From positions 124,001-188,000 of the forward strand of contig CAWJWP010000030.1 in the NCBI GenBank assembly GCA_963846495.1: a stretch of DNA of 64,000 nucleotides, in the 5' to 3' direction. The notes under the pieces were generated by a model. The model searched no databases. It was not told where the DNA came from and worked only from the letters and a program-made list of their open reading frames with translations. The translations under genes and the position numbers were made by a program. Below are positions 9,904 to 20,200 of this stretch, piece by piece (the stretch's first letter is position 1; each line of letters starts with the position of its first letter). The stretch is from DASYQD01 sp963846495 (GTDB lineage: Bacteria > Acidobacteriota > Thermoanaerobaculia > Multivoradales > JAIOJS01).

Positions 9904-11868
9904 TTACCAGGCGCCGGCGATGGGCAGCCAGCCGCCGCGGCGCGGGCCGAAGCGGAAGATGACGTCGGGCGGGCCGGAGGTGAGGCCGTTGCGCAGGCGG
10001 AAGACGGCCGCCCTCGGGTCGTAGACGCCGACGCCGTCACGGCCGTCGCCGTCCCAATCGCCGGCGACCGGCAGCGCGTTGCTGCCGCCGCCGGTGACCG
10101 CGAGGAAGTTGATCGGGCCACGCCCGCCGAGCAGGAACGTCCCCGTCGGCGGGAAGTAGAGGCCGACCTCGTCGCTGCCGTCGCCGTCCCAGTCGCCCGC
10201 CACCGGCAGCGCGTCGGGTACCGGCTCGTCAAAAAAGAAATTCATGACGGAGTCGAACGGTGCGCCGTCGACGGGTACGTTCCAAAGCTGGAACTGGGGA
10301 ATGGTCGGGCTGCGGGTGTCGTAGAAGCCGAGGCCGTCGCGGCCGTCGCCGTCCCAGTCGCCGACGATCGGCAGCGCATCCGCGGTCGGCGGCTGCAGCC
10401 GCAGCACGATGTCGGCGTTGCGGCCGGCGTGCGAGTTCTTGAGACGGAACGTGCCGGTGTCCGGGTCGTAGAGGCCGACGGTGGTGTCGCCGTCGCCATC
10501 CCAGTCGCCGGCGATCGGCAGCCAACCGCTGTTGCGCGGGCCGAAACGGACCAACGTCACGCTCGCGGTGCGCGTGTTCGCCTGCTTGAGCTCGAAGCGC
10601 GACGGCACCGGCTCGTAGAGGCCGACGCGATCGATCGGCTGCGGACCGGGGCCGGGGCCGAGGTTGACGAAGCGGAAGATCTGCCCGCCGCCCGTCGCGG
10701 CGAAGAGCTCGCCGGCGGCGTCCTCGCCGAAGGTGGTCAGCGACGGCGCGCTCACCGGTAGCGAGCGCACGACGAGCCTGCTGCCGTCGCCGTCGCGGAA
10801 CGCCGCCCACATCGCGCCGCTGCAGAGGTCGCCGAAGACGTACGCGCCGCGCAGCTGCGGCACCGCGCTGCCGCGGTAGACGTAGCCGCCGGTGATCGAG
10901 CAGTGCCCCTGATGCGCGTACTCGAGCACGGGGTCGGTGAACGCCGAGGAGTTGCATGCCGGCGTGCCGGCGGGGCACGCGTCGTTGCCCCCGCACTGCG
11001 TGCCCTCCATCAGCTTCCAGCCGTAGTTCTGGCCGCCGCTGGAGAGCGCCGGCTGGAAGTCGACCTCCTCGCGCTGTCCCTGCCCGACGTCGGCGATCCA
11101 CAGCTCGCCGTTGCTGCGGTCGAACGAGAACCGCCAGGGGTTGCGCAGGCCGCTCGCCCAGATCTCGTCGAGCGGATCGCCGGGACCGCGGAACGGATTG
11201 TCGGGCGGAATGCCGTAGAAGGGCGCCGTGTCGACGTTCTGGTCGACGTCGAGCCGCAGCAGCTTGCCCAGCAGCGTGTCACCCTTCTGCGCGCGACAGG
11301 CGGGGTCGTTGGCGGAGCCGCCGTCGCCCATCCCGACGTAGAGGTAGCCGTCGGGGCCGAACTGCAGCTGGCCGCCGTTGTGGTTGGCGAACGGCTGCGC
11401 GATCGTGAGCAGGATGCGCGCGCTCGCGGGATCCGCGCGCTCGGGATCGCCGGAGACGCGATAGCGGGCGATCACCGTGTCACCACTCGGATTGGTGTAG
11501 TTGACGAAGAAGAACCCGTTCTGCGCGTAGCGCGGGTGGAACGCCGTGGACAGCAGGCCGCGCTCTCCGCCGGTGGAGATCTGGCCCCGCAGGTCGAGGA
11601 AAGGTTGCGCCCGCAACGCGCCGCCGGCCACGATGACGATGCGGCCGTCCTGCAAGGTGACGAAGAGCCGGATGTCGCCGGCATGGGTGATGGCGGTCAC
11701 CGTGGCGGGCGCGGTGACCACCGGCTGCAGGCCGACGTCCGCGACCGTCCCCGCCACTGTGAACGGCCCGGTGGCCGGCTCGGGATCGGCGGCGACGAGG
11801 AGCGACGGCGCCGCCGCCATCACCAGGACCATCGACAAAGCGCGCATGACGAGGTATGGCGATCTCAT
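9904..11868 (-). CDS. Secreted PQQ-type glucose/sorbosone dehydrogenase domain fused to VCBS-like repeats
   Basis: About 654 residues from the ATG at 11868, which gives a clean signal peptide (MRALSMVLVMAAAPSLLVAA within the first 30). The first 400 residues are a six-bladed sugar-dehydrogenase-like propeller, with TAFHPRYAQNGFFFVNYTN, HNGGQLQFGPDGYLYVGMGD and later WRFSFDRSNGELWIADVGQG. This family oxidises sugars with PQQ, though many members have unknown substrates. The last 240 residues hold repeated IVGDWDGDGRDGLGFYD units, calcium-binding VCBS/FG-GAP style. The final repeat stops at LPIAGAW, half-way through a unit. The longer open frame above 11868 lacks a signal peptide and is unlikely. 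It is divergent from the ABC-F gene. Confidence 0.85.
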   Translation of the reverse strand: MRSPYLVMRALSMVLVMAAAPSLLVAADPEPATGPFTVAGTVADVGLQPVVTAPATVTAITHAGDIRLFVTLQDGRIVIVAGGALRAQPFLDLRGQISTGGERGLLSTAFHPRYAQNGFFFVNYTNPSGDTVIARYRVSGDPERADPASARILLTIAQPFANHNGGQLQFGPDGYLYVGMGDGGSANDPACRAQKGDTLLGKLLRLDVDQNVDTAPFYGIPPDNPFRGPGDPLDEIWASGLRNPWRFSFDRSNGELWIADVGQGQREEVDFQPALSSGGQNYGWKLMEGTQCGGNDACPAGTPACNSSAFTDPVLEYAHQGHCSITGGYVYRGSAVPQLRGAYVFGDLCSGAMWAAFRDGDGSRLVVRSLPVSAPSLTTFGEDAAGELFAATGGGQIFRFVNLGPGPGPQPIDRVGLYEPVPSRFELKQANTRTASVTLVRFGPRNSGWLPIAGDWDGDGDTTVGLYDPDTGTFRLKNSHAGRNADIVLRLQPPTADALPIVGDWDGDGRDGLGFYDTRSPTIPQFQLWNVPVDGAPFDSVMNFFFDEPVPDALPVAGDWDGDGSDEVGLYFPPTGTFLLGGRGPINFLAVTGGGSNALPVAGDWDGDGRDGVGVYDPRAAVFRLRNGLTSGPPDVIFRFGPRRGGWLPIAGAW

Positions 11869-11881
11869 GCGCGAGATGGTA
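11869..11881 (-). promoter_or_regulatory. Candidate leaderless promoter for the dehydrogenase-propeller gene
   Basis: On the minus strand GGCTACCAT ends seven bases before the ATG at 11868. This supports the choice of the 11868 start over the longer upstream frame. Confidence 0.45.
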
Positions 11882-12002
11882 GCCCGCCACCTCCGGGACG
11901 CAGCCGGCCGGAATCCGCAGGCGCCGCAGCGTGTTACAGTTACGGCTCCCGCGCCGCGTCGCACCTCCAACCGAAATCGAGCCGCCGAGCCGCGAATCGA
12001 CG

Positions 12003-13955
12003 ATGATCGCCATCTCGAACCTCACCAAGTATTACGGCGAGCAGACCCTGTTCGCTGGGGTGAACCTGCACTTGAACCCGGGGAGCTGCTACGGCGTCGT
12101 CGGCGCCAACGGCTCGGGGAAGTCGACGTTCCTGCGGCTGCTCGCCGGCGACGAGCCGCCTTCGGACGGCACGATCTCGATTCCCAAGCGGGCGCGGGTC
12201 GGGGTGTTGCGGCAAGACCACTTCGCCTACGAGGACGAGCCGATCGTGCACGTGGCGATGATGGGGCGCCGCGAGCTGTGGTCAGCGATCGCCGAGAAGG
12301 AGCGCCTCCTGGCGCTGCCGCGCGAGCAGTTCGACACCGAGCGCTATGCCGAGCTCGAGGACCTGATCCTCCACCAGGACGGCTACACGCTCGAGGCGCA
12401 GGCGGGCGAGGTGCTCGAAGGGCTCGGCATCCCGAGCGAGGTGCACAAGCTGCCGATGCGGACGCTCTCCGGCGGCTTCAAGCTGCGCGTGCTGCTGGCG
12501 CAGGTGCTCGCCGCCGACCCCCAGGTGCTGCTCCTCGACGAGCCCACCAACCACCTCGACATCCTCTCCATCCGCTGGCTCGAGAAGTTCCTCACCGGCT
12601 TCAAGGGCTGCGCCCTCGTCATCTCGCACGACCACCGCTTCCTCGACAACGTCTCCACCCACATCCTCGACGTCGACTACGAGACGATCCTTCCCTACAC
12701 CGGCAACTACGCGCTGTTCGACAGCCAGAAGCAGGAGGAGCGCGCCCGCAAGGAGCACGCGATCGCCCGCCAGGAGAAGGAGATCGAGGCCCACCAGGCC
12801 AACATCGACCGCTTCAAGGCGAAGGCGACCAAAGCGCGGCAGGCGTCCTCGAAGCAGAAGCTGCTCGACCGCATCGTCATCGAACGGCTGCCGCGCACGT
12901 CGCGTCGCTACCCGACCTTCCGCTTCCAGCAGGTGCGCCCGTCGGGCAGGGTCGCGGTCGAGGCCGAAGGGATCAGCAAGCGCTACGGTGACAAGCAGGT
13001 GCTCGAGGACGTTGCGCTCAACGTGCAGCGCGGGGATCGCCTCGCCATCATCGGTCCCAACGGCATCGGCAAGTCGACGCTGCTCAAGATCCTGATGGGC
13101 AAGCTGCAGGCCGATGCCGGCAAGTCGGCGTGGGGGTACGAGACCTATCCCGGCTATTTCGCCCAGGACCACCGCGAGCAGCTGGACGAGTCGGCGGAAA
13201 CGGTGGAGAACTGGTTGTGGCGCCACTGCCCCGGCGAGCCGATCGGCTTCGTGCGCGGGCGGCTCGGCGCGGTGCTCTTTTCCGGCGACGACGTGCACAA
13301 GAAGCTGCAAGCGCTCTCGGGCGGCGAGGCGGCGCGGCTCATCTTCGCGCGGCTCGGCATCGAGAAGCCCAACGTGCTGGTGCTCGACGAGCCCACCAAC
13401 CACCTCGACCTCGAAGCCATCGACGCGCTCGTCGACGGGCTCGAGAAGTACGACGGCACGCTGATCTTCGTCTCCCACGACCGTTGGTTCGTGCAACGGC
13501 TCGCCAACCGCATCCTCGAGATCACGCCGCACGGCATCCAGGACTTCCGCGGCACCTACGAGGAGTACCTCGAACGGCTGGGCGACGACCACCTCGACGC
13601 CGGCGCCGCGCTGCTTCGCGTCAAGCGCGAGCGGCAGAAGAAGGACGAGGCTGCGGCGGCGAGCAAGCCGGCGCGCGAGCGCACGACGGCCGAGGATCGC
13701 GAAGCGCAGAAGCAGCAGAAACGCCTCGCGGCGGAGCGCGACGAGGTGACGGCGAAGCTCGAGCGCGCCGAGGCACGCATCCACGAGATCAACGAGAAGT
13801 TCTGCAACCCCGGCTTCTTCGACGCGACGCCGCGCAACGACGTGCAGCGCCTCGAAGGCGAGCAGAAGCGCCTCGCCGCCGAGATCGCCGCGCTGATGGC
13901 GAGGTGGGAGGCGTTGGAGCAGGAGCTGGGGGCGGTGGCGACCGCAGCGAGCTGA
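12003..13955 (+). CDS. YbiT-like ABC-F family ATPase
   Basis: A 650-residue soluble protein with two ATP-binding cassettes and no membrane segment. Cassette 1: GANGSGKST, TLSGGFKLRVLLAQ, VLLLDEPTNHLD. Cassette 2: GPNGIGKST, ALSGGEAARLIFARL, VLVLDEPTNHLD. The text GVLRQDHFAYEDE and the ELW and DGYTLEAQAGE segments match the YbiT branch of ABC-F proteins, which act on ribosomes rather than in transport. It is about 110 residues longer than YbiT because of a charged coiled-coil C-terminus (about 540-650). The start at MIAISNLTKYYG is chosen because it begins at the first strand of cassette 1. A TACAGT -10-like hexamer lies at 11935-11940. Confidence 0.9.
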   Translation: MIAISNLTKYYGEQTLFAGVNLHLNPGSCYGVVGANGSGKSTFLRLLAGDEPPSDGTISIPKRARVGVLRQDHFAYEDEPIVHVAMMGRRELWSAIAEKERLLALPREQFDTERYAELEDLILHQDGYTLEAQAGEVLEGLGIPSEVHKLPMRTLSGGFKLRVLLAQVLAADPQVLLLDEPTNHLDILSIRWLEKFLTGFKGCALVISHDHRFLDNVSTHILDVDYETILPYTGNYALFDSQKQEERARKEHAIARQEKEIEAHQANIDRFKAKATKARQASSKQKLLDRIVIERLPRTSRRYPTFRFQQVRPSGRVAVEAEGISKRYGDKQVLEDVALNVQRGDRLAIIGPNGIGKSTLLKILMGKLQADAGKSAWGYETYPGYFAQDHREQLDESAETVENWLWRHCPGEPIGFVRGRLGAVLFSGDDVHKKLQALSGGEAARLIFARLGIEKPNVLVLDEPTNHLDLEAIDALVDGLEKYDGTLIFVSHDRWFVQRLANRILEITPHGIQDFRGTYEEYLERLGDDHLDAGAALLRVKRERQKKDEAAAASKPARERTTAEDREAQKQQKRLAAERDEVTAKLERAEARIHEINEKFCNPGFFDATPRNDVQRLEGEQKRLAAEIAALMARWEALEQELGAVATAAS

Positions 13956-13993
13956 ATCCGCGAGCCGGCGCGAGACGTGCAGCCCGACTCCGC

Positions 13994-15202
13994 ATGGCCG
14001 CACACTCGCCCGCCGACCTCCGCTGCCACCGCTCGCGACTCCGCCGGTGGACAGGTGCTGCGCTCGTCGTCGCCGCGTTGCTCGCTGCCCCGCTGCGTGC
14101 CGACTGGACCGTCGTCTGGAAGGTCTCGCGTGAGTCTCTAGGGAAGGACGACGACCCCCACCCGGTGACGGTGCTGCTCAAGGGGGACCGCGCCCGCTTC
14201 GAGCGCTCCTCGACGGCCGTCCTGCTCGTCGACGGCGCCACCGGCCGCATCTACCAGCTCGACCCCACCGCCAAGACCTACACGGTGACCGTGCCGGGAG
14301 TCGACTCGTCCCCGCTGCCCACTGGTGTCGTGCCGCCGCCGGGCGTCGTGCTGCCGCGCCAGGAAGCCAGCGCCACGCTCCAGCCCGCGAGCGGAACGAG
14401 GACCGTGGCCGGCCGGCCGGCCCGCAAGTACGCGACGACCAGCGGGCTCACCGCCCACATTCCCGGCGATCCCACGGCGCGGATGCCTTCCTTGCGGGCC
14501 GAAGGAGAGGTGTGGGTGGGCGAGGGAGACCAGCCGCCGCCGGCGACCATGGCGGCGGTGCTGCCGCTGCTGTTGGTCGATGAGCCCGCGGCGGGCAAGG
14601 CGCAGCAGAAGATGGACCGCAAGATCGAGCGGCACTACGACCTCGACATGGCGGCCATGCGCCGAGCTCAGGCCGACTCCATGGCCTCCTCGATGGCCGC
14701 GATGCTGCAGCCGCTCGGCGAGAAGCTCGCCGCCTTGGGCAAGCCCGTGCTCGCCGCCCGCCTCACCTGGAGCCTCGGCCCCGGCGTCCCGGGCGCGGAC
14801 TTCGTCGCCGAGGCGACCTCCATCGCCGAAGCCACCCACGACGAGGCACTCTTCACGGTGCCTACGGATTTTCGCCGCGTGGGAAGCGATCCCGACGCCC
14901 CGTCCGAAGCGGCGGCGACCGGGCCGGCCATCCCGGTGCCCGCCACCGCCGCGAGCTTCGACCGATTGGTCGGCGTCTACTCTCTGCCGAACGGCGAGGT
15001 CGCCGTCGTGCGGAGCGGCGAGCGGCTCTTCGCCGAGCTGGCAGGGCGATCCCGCGAAGAGCTCGTGCCGGCCGGCGCCGAGCGGTTTCGCGTCGGCAAA
15101 CAGCCGGCGGAAATGGCCTTCTTCCAGAACGCCGAGGGGCGCATCACCCACGCCGTCGTGTCGATGCAAGGGACGGAGATGCGCGCACCGCGGGTGCGCT
15201 GA
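13994..15202 (+). CDS. Secreted protein, DUF4412-like N-terminus and DUF3471-like C-terminus
   Basis: About 402 residues. A basic N-terminus and hydrophobic stretch (GAALVVAALLAAPLRA) form a signal peptide. Residues 45-270 resemble DUF4412-type LolA-like beta proteins (DGATGRIYQLDPTAKTY, VAGRPARKYATT), with a Met/Ala-rich helical stretch near 215-245. The last 80 residues (LVGVYSLPNGEVAVVRSG ... MAFFQNAEGRITHAVV) look like a DUF3471 beta-domain. No catalytic motif is visible. Family names are from pattern memory and are tentative. Its end overlaps the convergent flavoprotein gene by 59 bases. Confidence 0.7.
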   Translation: MAAHSPADLRCHRSRLRRWTGAALVVAALLAAPLRADWTVVWKVSRESLGKDDDPHPVTVLLKGDRARFERSSTAVLLVDGATGRIYQLDPTAKTYTVTVPGVDSSPLPTGVVPPPGVVLPRQEASATLQPASGTRTVAGRPARKYATTSGLTAHIPGDPTARMPSLRAEGEVWVGEGDQPPPATMAAVLPLLLVDEPAAGKAQQKMDRKIERHYDLDMAAMRRAQADSMASSMAAMLQPLGEKLAALGKPVLAARLTWSLGPGVPGADFVAEATSIAEATHDEALFTVPTDFRRVGSDPDAPSEAAATGPAIPVPATAASFDRLVGVYSLPNGEVAVVRSGERLFAELAGRSREELVPAGAERFRVGKQPAEMAFFQNAEGRITHAVVSMQGTEMRAPRVR

Positions 15203-16346
15203 GGCCGCCGGCTTCCCGGCGCCGTCGCCAGAAGGGCGCGCTCGGCCACCTCGACTCGCGGCGGTAGTAGTCGCGCCAAGTCGCGAGGTAGCCGGCGAGA
15301 TCCTGCTCGAGGATCGCCGTGTACTTCTCCAGTCCCTGCGGCACGCCGCGGAACCAGTCGCAGACGGCGAACGATCCGAGGATGCCGGAGCGCAGCGCCT
15401 TGAGGAGTCCTTGCGAGGAGAGTGGATCGAAGGCGATCGCTGCGTCGCCGACGGCCAACCAGCGATCGCCGGCGAAACGGTCGAGTCGGTATGACTGCGC
15501 CGGGTGGAGCGACGGACCGCCGGCCGGCCGCAGGCGCGGGAGGCGATGCCGGACGTGACACGTCGCGTTCGCTGACTCCCACCAGCATTCCGCCGAGCGC
15601 GCGCCGCTCTGACGCAACAGGTCGGCGTCGCTGAGCAGGCCGACCACCAGCTCGTGACCCGGCAGCAGCGACGAGTACCACCAGCCTCGCTCCTCGGCCT
15701 CGACGAGCGTGTAGGTGTCGTCGCCCGCAGTCTCGTCATCCACCACGAAGAACCAGAACGCGCCGACCAAATGGTCGAAGGCAACTTTGCGCGCGCCGCG
15801 CTGGCGCGCGAACGCGGCGCGTCGGCCGGTGGCGTCGATCACGAAGCGGGCGGCGACCTCGATGACGGCGCCACCCTCGTCGAGCTCGATGCGGAATCGA
15901 CAGCGGTCTTCCTCATCCTCCGTGGTCGCGCCACGCTTCACCGTCGCGCCGAAGTAACACGTCACCCCTCGCTGCTCCGCCGCACGCGCCAGCATCCCGT
16001 CGAAGCGGCGCCGGTCGAGGTGCCAGCCGCACCCTCGCGCGTGGAAGAGAAACTCGTGGTCGGCGAGCTCGTCGCTGCCCCACGCGGCACGCATTCCGTA
16101 CGCCGGCAGATGGCCTTCCGCCAGGAACTCCTCCCACACGCCGAGCTGCCGCAGCAGCGGCTGCACGCCCGGCGGCAGCGTCTCGCCGATGCGCAGCCGT
16201 TGGTATCGCGAGCGCTCGACGAGGACGACCGAGAGCGACGGCGCCGTCTGCCGCAGCGACAGCGCGGCCGCCGTGCCCGCCGGGCCGCCGCCCAACACCA
16301 GCACGTCGCACGGCAGCTCGCGGATCTCGGTGCCCACCGGTCTCAC
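15144..16346 (-). CDS. FAD-dependent oxidoreductase, LodB/tryptophan-halogenase-like
   Basis: A 400-residue flavoprotein. The Rossmann motif VLVLGGGPAGTAAALSL binds FAD; VERSRYQRLRIGETLPPG, GWHLDRRRFDGMLARAA and WLAVGDAAIAFDPLSSQGL follow the order seen in flavin monooxygenases related to tryptophan halogenases, geranylgeranyl reductases and the LodB/GoxB quinone-cofactor maturation proteins. The halogenase WxWxIP motif is not seen, so chlorination is unlikely. No LodA-type partner is nearby. The GTG at 16346 is the best start just before the FAD fold. The C-terminus beyond PFWRRR is Ala/Ser/Arg-rich and runs 59 bases into the convergent neighbour. Confidence 0.75.
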   Translation of the reverse strand: MRPVGTEIRELPCDVLVLGGGPAGTAAALSLRQTAPSLSVVLVERSRYQRLRIGETLPPGVQPLLRQLGVWEEFLAEGHLPAYGMRAAWGSDELADHEFLFHARGCGWHLDRRRFDGMLARAAEQRGVTCYFGATVKRGATTEDEEDRCRFRIELDEGGAVIEVAARFVIDATGRRAAFARQRGARKVAFDHLVGAFWFFVVDDETAGDDTYTLVEAEERGWWYSSLLPGHELVVGLLSDADLLRQSGARSAECWWESANATCHVRHRLPRLRPAGGPSLHPAQSYRLDRFAGDRWLAVGDAAIAFDPLSSQGLLKALRSGILGSFAVCDWFRGVPQGLEKYTAILEQDLAGYLATWRDYYRRESRWPSAPFWRRRREAGGLSAPAVRASPSLASTRRRG

Positions 16347-16382
16347 CCGGTGGGCATTCTCGATCAGCCCGTCGCCGGCCTG

Positions 16383-17135
16383 CTAGGGCGCCGCACAGGG
16401 GAAGCCGTCGACGTCGGCGATCGGCGTGAAGAGCGCGCCCAGCGGACGGTCGTAGCTGCGCTCGGCGCCGGTCGTGAGGTCGTGCACGCGCAGGACGACG
16501 TGGACGTCGGTGAGGCCGGCGCTGAAGACCCACCACTTGCCGTTCAACGCGCAGCCGTCGAGCACCTTCACCATCAGCTCGAGGTTGTCGTCGTCGAAGA
16601 ACCAGAAGGCGCCGCTCTCGCGCGTCAACGGCACCGGGAAGCCGAAGCCGTGCCCGCCGGTGCGCGTCGTCCATTCGGCGGTGACGGCGAAGCGGCCGCC
16701 GTTCAGGCAGAGCCGCGGCGCGCCGGCGTCGGCGCTGCCGGGCGGCCAGTGGATCGGGTCCTCGCAGGGTGAGGGACTCACGTCGACGATCGCCTCGTCC
16801 TCGATCTGAGGTGAGGCGGGGTCGGTCACCGCGACGATCCGCAAGTCGTAGGCGCCCGCCTCCAACGTTCCAAGGGCGATGCTCCGCGGCGTCGGCGTCG
16901 GCTCGACGGCGCAGTCGAGCTCGGGCAGCTGGTAGCGCAGCTCGATCACCTGACCGGTGCGCACGACCGCGACTGCAGGAACGACGCAGGCGATCGGCAT
17001 GACGATCCGCGCCTCGACCGGCTCGCCGGCGATGGGCGGCGCCGGCGAGGTCGGCGGGCTGTCGAAGGTCGTGACTGCGAAGGCGGCCGGGAGCGCTGCA
17101 AGCTGCACGAAGAGGGCGACGACGGTGTTGCGCAT
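16383..17135 (-). CDS. Secreted protein of unknown function
   Basis: A 250-residue protein with a signal peptide (first 20 residues, ending AAFA), an Ig-like beta-rich region (about 25-120) and a C-terminal module of about 100 residues: LCLNGGRFAVTAEWTTRTG, FWFFDDDNLELMVKVLDGC and WWVFSAGLTDVHVVLRV. I recall this C-terminal module as frequent and lineage-restricted in secreted acidobacterial proteins, function unknown. Two Cys near the end may form a disulfide. The ATG lies seven bases after a TATAAA hexamer embedded in a palindrome, suggesting a leaderless and possibly repressed transcript. It is followed by the flavoprotein gene 36 bases on. Confidence 0.75.
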   Translation of the reverse strand: MRNTVVALFVQLAALPAAFAVTTFDSPPTSPAPPIAGEPVEARIVMPIACVVPAVAVVRTGQVIELRYQLPELDCAVEPTPTPRSIALGTLEAGAYDLRIVAVTDPASPQIEDEAIVDVSPSPCEDPIHWPPGSADAGAPRLCLNGGRFAVTAEWTTRTGGHGFGFPVPLTRESGAFWFFDDDNLELMVKVLDGCALNGKWWVFSAGLTDVHVVLRVHDLTTGAERSYDRPLGALFTPIADVDGFPCAAP

Positions 17136-17154
17136 GTATGCGTTTATAGCATAC
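17136..17154 (-). promoter_or_regulatory. Extended -10 promoter inside a perfect inverted repeat
   Basis: The minus strand reads GTATGC-TATAAAC-GCATAC directly before the ATG at 17135. TGCTATAAA is an extended -10 element (TGnTATAAT-like) ending seven bases before the start codon, so the mRNA would be leaderless. The 6-bp inverted repeat arms flank the hexamer and could be an operator covering the promoter. Confidence 0.5.
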
Positions 17155-17244
17155 GCCGCCCGCTACGCGCCACACCTGAACCCGCCGCCCAGCCGCCGCC
17201 GAGCCGGCGCCCGTCTCGCGACGAGCGCCGCTCGCCTCAAGGGA

Positions 17245-20200
17245 TCACGGGATCAAGAACTCGTAGCCGTCGCCCGTCGAGCCCGAGCCGCCGATCTTGC
17301 GGTTGTCGTTGCCCGGCGTCGAGTACGGCAGGTCGATCGAGAACACGTTGATACGGTACCCCGAGGGGAAGCCGCCGCTCGGCCAGTAGTCGAAGTAATG
17401 CGAGCTGCCGCCGCGGCAGATGTTGTTGATCGCCGAGCTCGACCCGAAGTAGGCGCCGCTGCTGCCGAGGTTGTGGCCCCAGATGCTCCACACGTCGATG
17501 CGGTTGCTCTGCGTCGGGTAGTCGGGGTCGCAAGCCCATCCCCAGATGTGCTGCGCGTTGAAGCCGTCGACCCAGCCCGTCGGCGGGTACGACTGCAGCA
17601 CCGGGTTGTTCACCTGCGCCACCCCGCCGTGCGCGCCGACGGAGTAGCCATAGGGCGCGTTCGCCGGCGTCGCGCTGTCCTTGAGCCAGCCATAGAGCTC
17701 CCACGAGCCGGCGTCGGAGCAGGCGGGCGTCCAGGTCCACGTGTTCCCGGTCTGCCACGACGGCGCGTACGGATCGGGGATCCAGTTCGACGTTCCGTTC
17801 TTGCGCCGGAAGAAGGCGTACCGCCGCGTCGACGGCACGCCGCCGCTGCCGGTCGCCGTGCAGCTGATCGACGAGCCGCAGTTCACCGTCAGCGGGCTGC
17901 AGAAGAGGGACAGCGTCGGCGGCGCCACCACCTCGACGGGACCGGTGTTGACGCCGGCGGCGTAGCCGTAACCGTTCTGGGTCGACGTCGTGTAGGAGTC
18001 CTTGACCCACACGTAGGTTTCCCACACGCCGACGTCCGACGAGCTCGGCGTCCAGCTGTGATCGCGGCTGGTCTGCCAGTTGGGCGCGTTCTCCGAGGGC
18101 GTCCAAGTCGGGCCCGTGCCGACCTTCCGGCGGAAGAACGCATACCTGATGCTGTTCGGGTCGCCGCCGTTCGCCGTCGCCGTCCAGCCGATCGGTTGAC
18201 CGGTGTACGAATGCGAGGGGCTGCCTGTGGCGCTGAGCGTGAGCGGCGTGTAGCAGTGGCCGTAGCGCCGCTTGGCGTTGGGGATCCGCTTCAGGTCGTA
18301 GGCGTTGCCGGAGTAGAGCGGCGAGTTCCTGAGGTCGGTCGGCCGGTAGGTGTTCGACGGATAGATGGTGATCGGCGGCTGGCCCGCGGCCGCGCTGCCG
18401 GTCCAGGTGTCTTGAATGAATTCGATGTCGGTCATCCGGCCGTTGACCCAGTCGAGGTCGTCCTGCGTCGGCGGCGAGTAGGGCGCGTTCGCCCACGCGG
18501 CGTAGTGCCACTTGCGGTTGTCGCGCTTGCACTCGCAGCCACCACCGGGGGTGGGACCGAAGAGGATGCAGGCGATGATCTGGTCGGCGATGCCGTTGGC
18601 GGTCTCCCAGGCCAGCCCGTCGCAATCGACCATGCAGGGGAAGAGCAACCCCGGACAACCGAAGAGCAGCTTGCAGTCGCTGACTGCCTTCTCGGTATCA
18701 GGGTGCCAGCGCACCTCCCGGCGGAGCAGCTCGTACGCCTTCTTGGCCGCGCTGCGCATGCCGTCGGTGGGAAGCAGGTACGTCGGCACCGTCGGGCTGA
18801 TGCAGCTCGCGATCGCCGAGGCGCAGTTCGTGCCCGGCCTGCCGTTGACCAGCGTGGCGCGCCCCTTGGCCTCGTCGAGGAGCGAGTTCAACGAGTAGTA
18901 CTGCTGGTTGACCTTCGCCACCATGTTGTCGGCGACCTGCGCGCCGGCCGCGCGGTTGGACGCGATCACCACCTGGCGCGCGAAGACGCCGTCTTCCCAG
19001 AAGCGCGTGCCATCGCCGTCGGGCTCGGTGATCATGTCCGCGACGTGCAGGTTGGGCACCCCGGGCAGGAACCCGCCGGCATCCAAGAGAGTCATGCCGT
19101 TGAGCTTCGCCGACTTGCAGTAGGCGGCGTCCTTGTCGAGCTTCAAGGCGGTGAGGAGGTTGCGGAACGTGGCCTGCCGTTTGACCGCTTTGTCGAGGCT
19201 GTCCTGGTTCAAGGCGTGGTGCACGACCATCTGCAGGTTCTGCGAGCCGCCGATCGGCTGCGGCTCGAGGAAGAGGCCGACGTGGCTGAACGGCGAGCCG
19301 AACTCCTGCACCAGCAGAGTGGTGAGCCCTGCCGCCGCGTGGAGCACGAGGTCGCCCTTGCGCGGCGTGTAGCCGCTGCAGGTCTGGTACTCGGCCGGCA
19401 CCGTGAGCTCGTAGTCGACGACGCAGGGCCGGGTGGGGTCGCAGCTGTCGCAACCGATGGGCGTGGGCGGCGGGTCGAGCGGCGGCGTGGCCGGGCACCC
19501 CTGCGCGGTCGAGTTGGGCGTCACCACGAGCGGCGGTCGACAGCTGCCGTCGCTCTGGCAGGTGCCGCCGTTGCCGCAGCTCCCGCCCACCCTGAGGGTG
19601 TAGCTGCAGCTGCCGTTGCCGGTGTTGCAGGTGCCCAGCGTGTTGTAGCACTCGTTGGGCGGCGTCATGCAGAACACCTTCGCCGGCTGACAGGTGCTGG
19701 TGCCGTTGCACACCGTGGTCGAGCAGGCGTTGCCGCCGCCGCAGCTGATGGTGGTGCCGCCGCAGCTGCCGGCGCCGTTGCAGACGTCGTTGTAGGTGCA
19801 GGCGGCGCTGTCGTTGCACGACAGGCCGGCGGGCATGAAGAGGTTGGTCGGGCAGGCGGCCGAAGACCCGGTGCACTTCTCCGCCGCGTCGCAGCCGCCG
19901 GCGGCGGCGCGGCAGGTGGTGGTCGACGGCAGGAACGTGTCGGCCGGGCAGTAGAGGCTGTCGCCGGTGGCGGCGTACTTGAAGTCCGCCATGCCGTAGT
20001 TGTAGCCGGCGATGAGACCGCTGACGGCGCACGGCTCGCCGGTGTTCCCGGGCCGATAACAGGTGCCGTCGATGGTGGCGTCGGGCCGCGACGACGGCAT
20101 CGAGGTCAAGCCGCCGCGATACGCCCCGGCGCCCGACGAGTACACGGCGACGGTGTAGGGCTGGCCGGGCGTCAGCGTCACCGGCGTGATGCGGTTGTAG

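Noticed and set aside
15144..16346. Tryptophan halogenase
   Set aside because: FAD fold fits the broader family but the WxWxIP halogenase motif is not visible.
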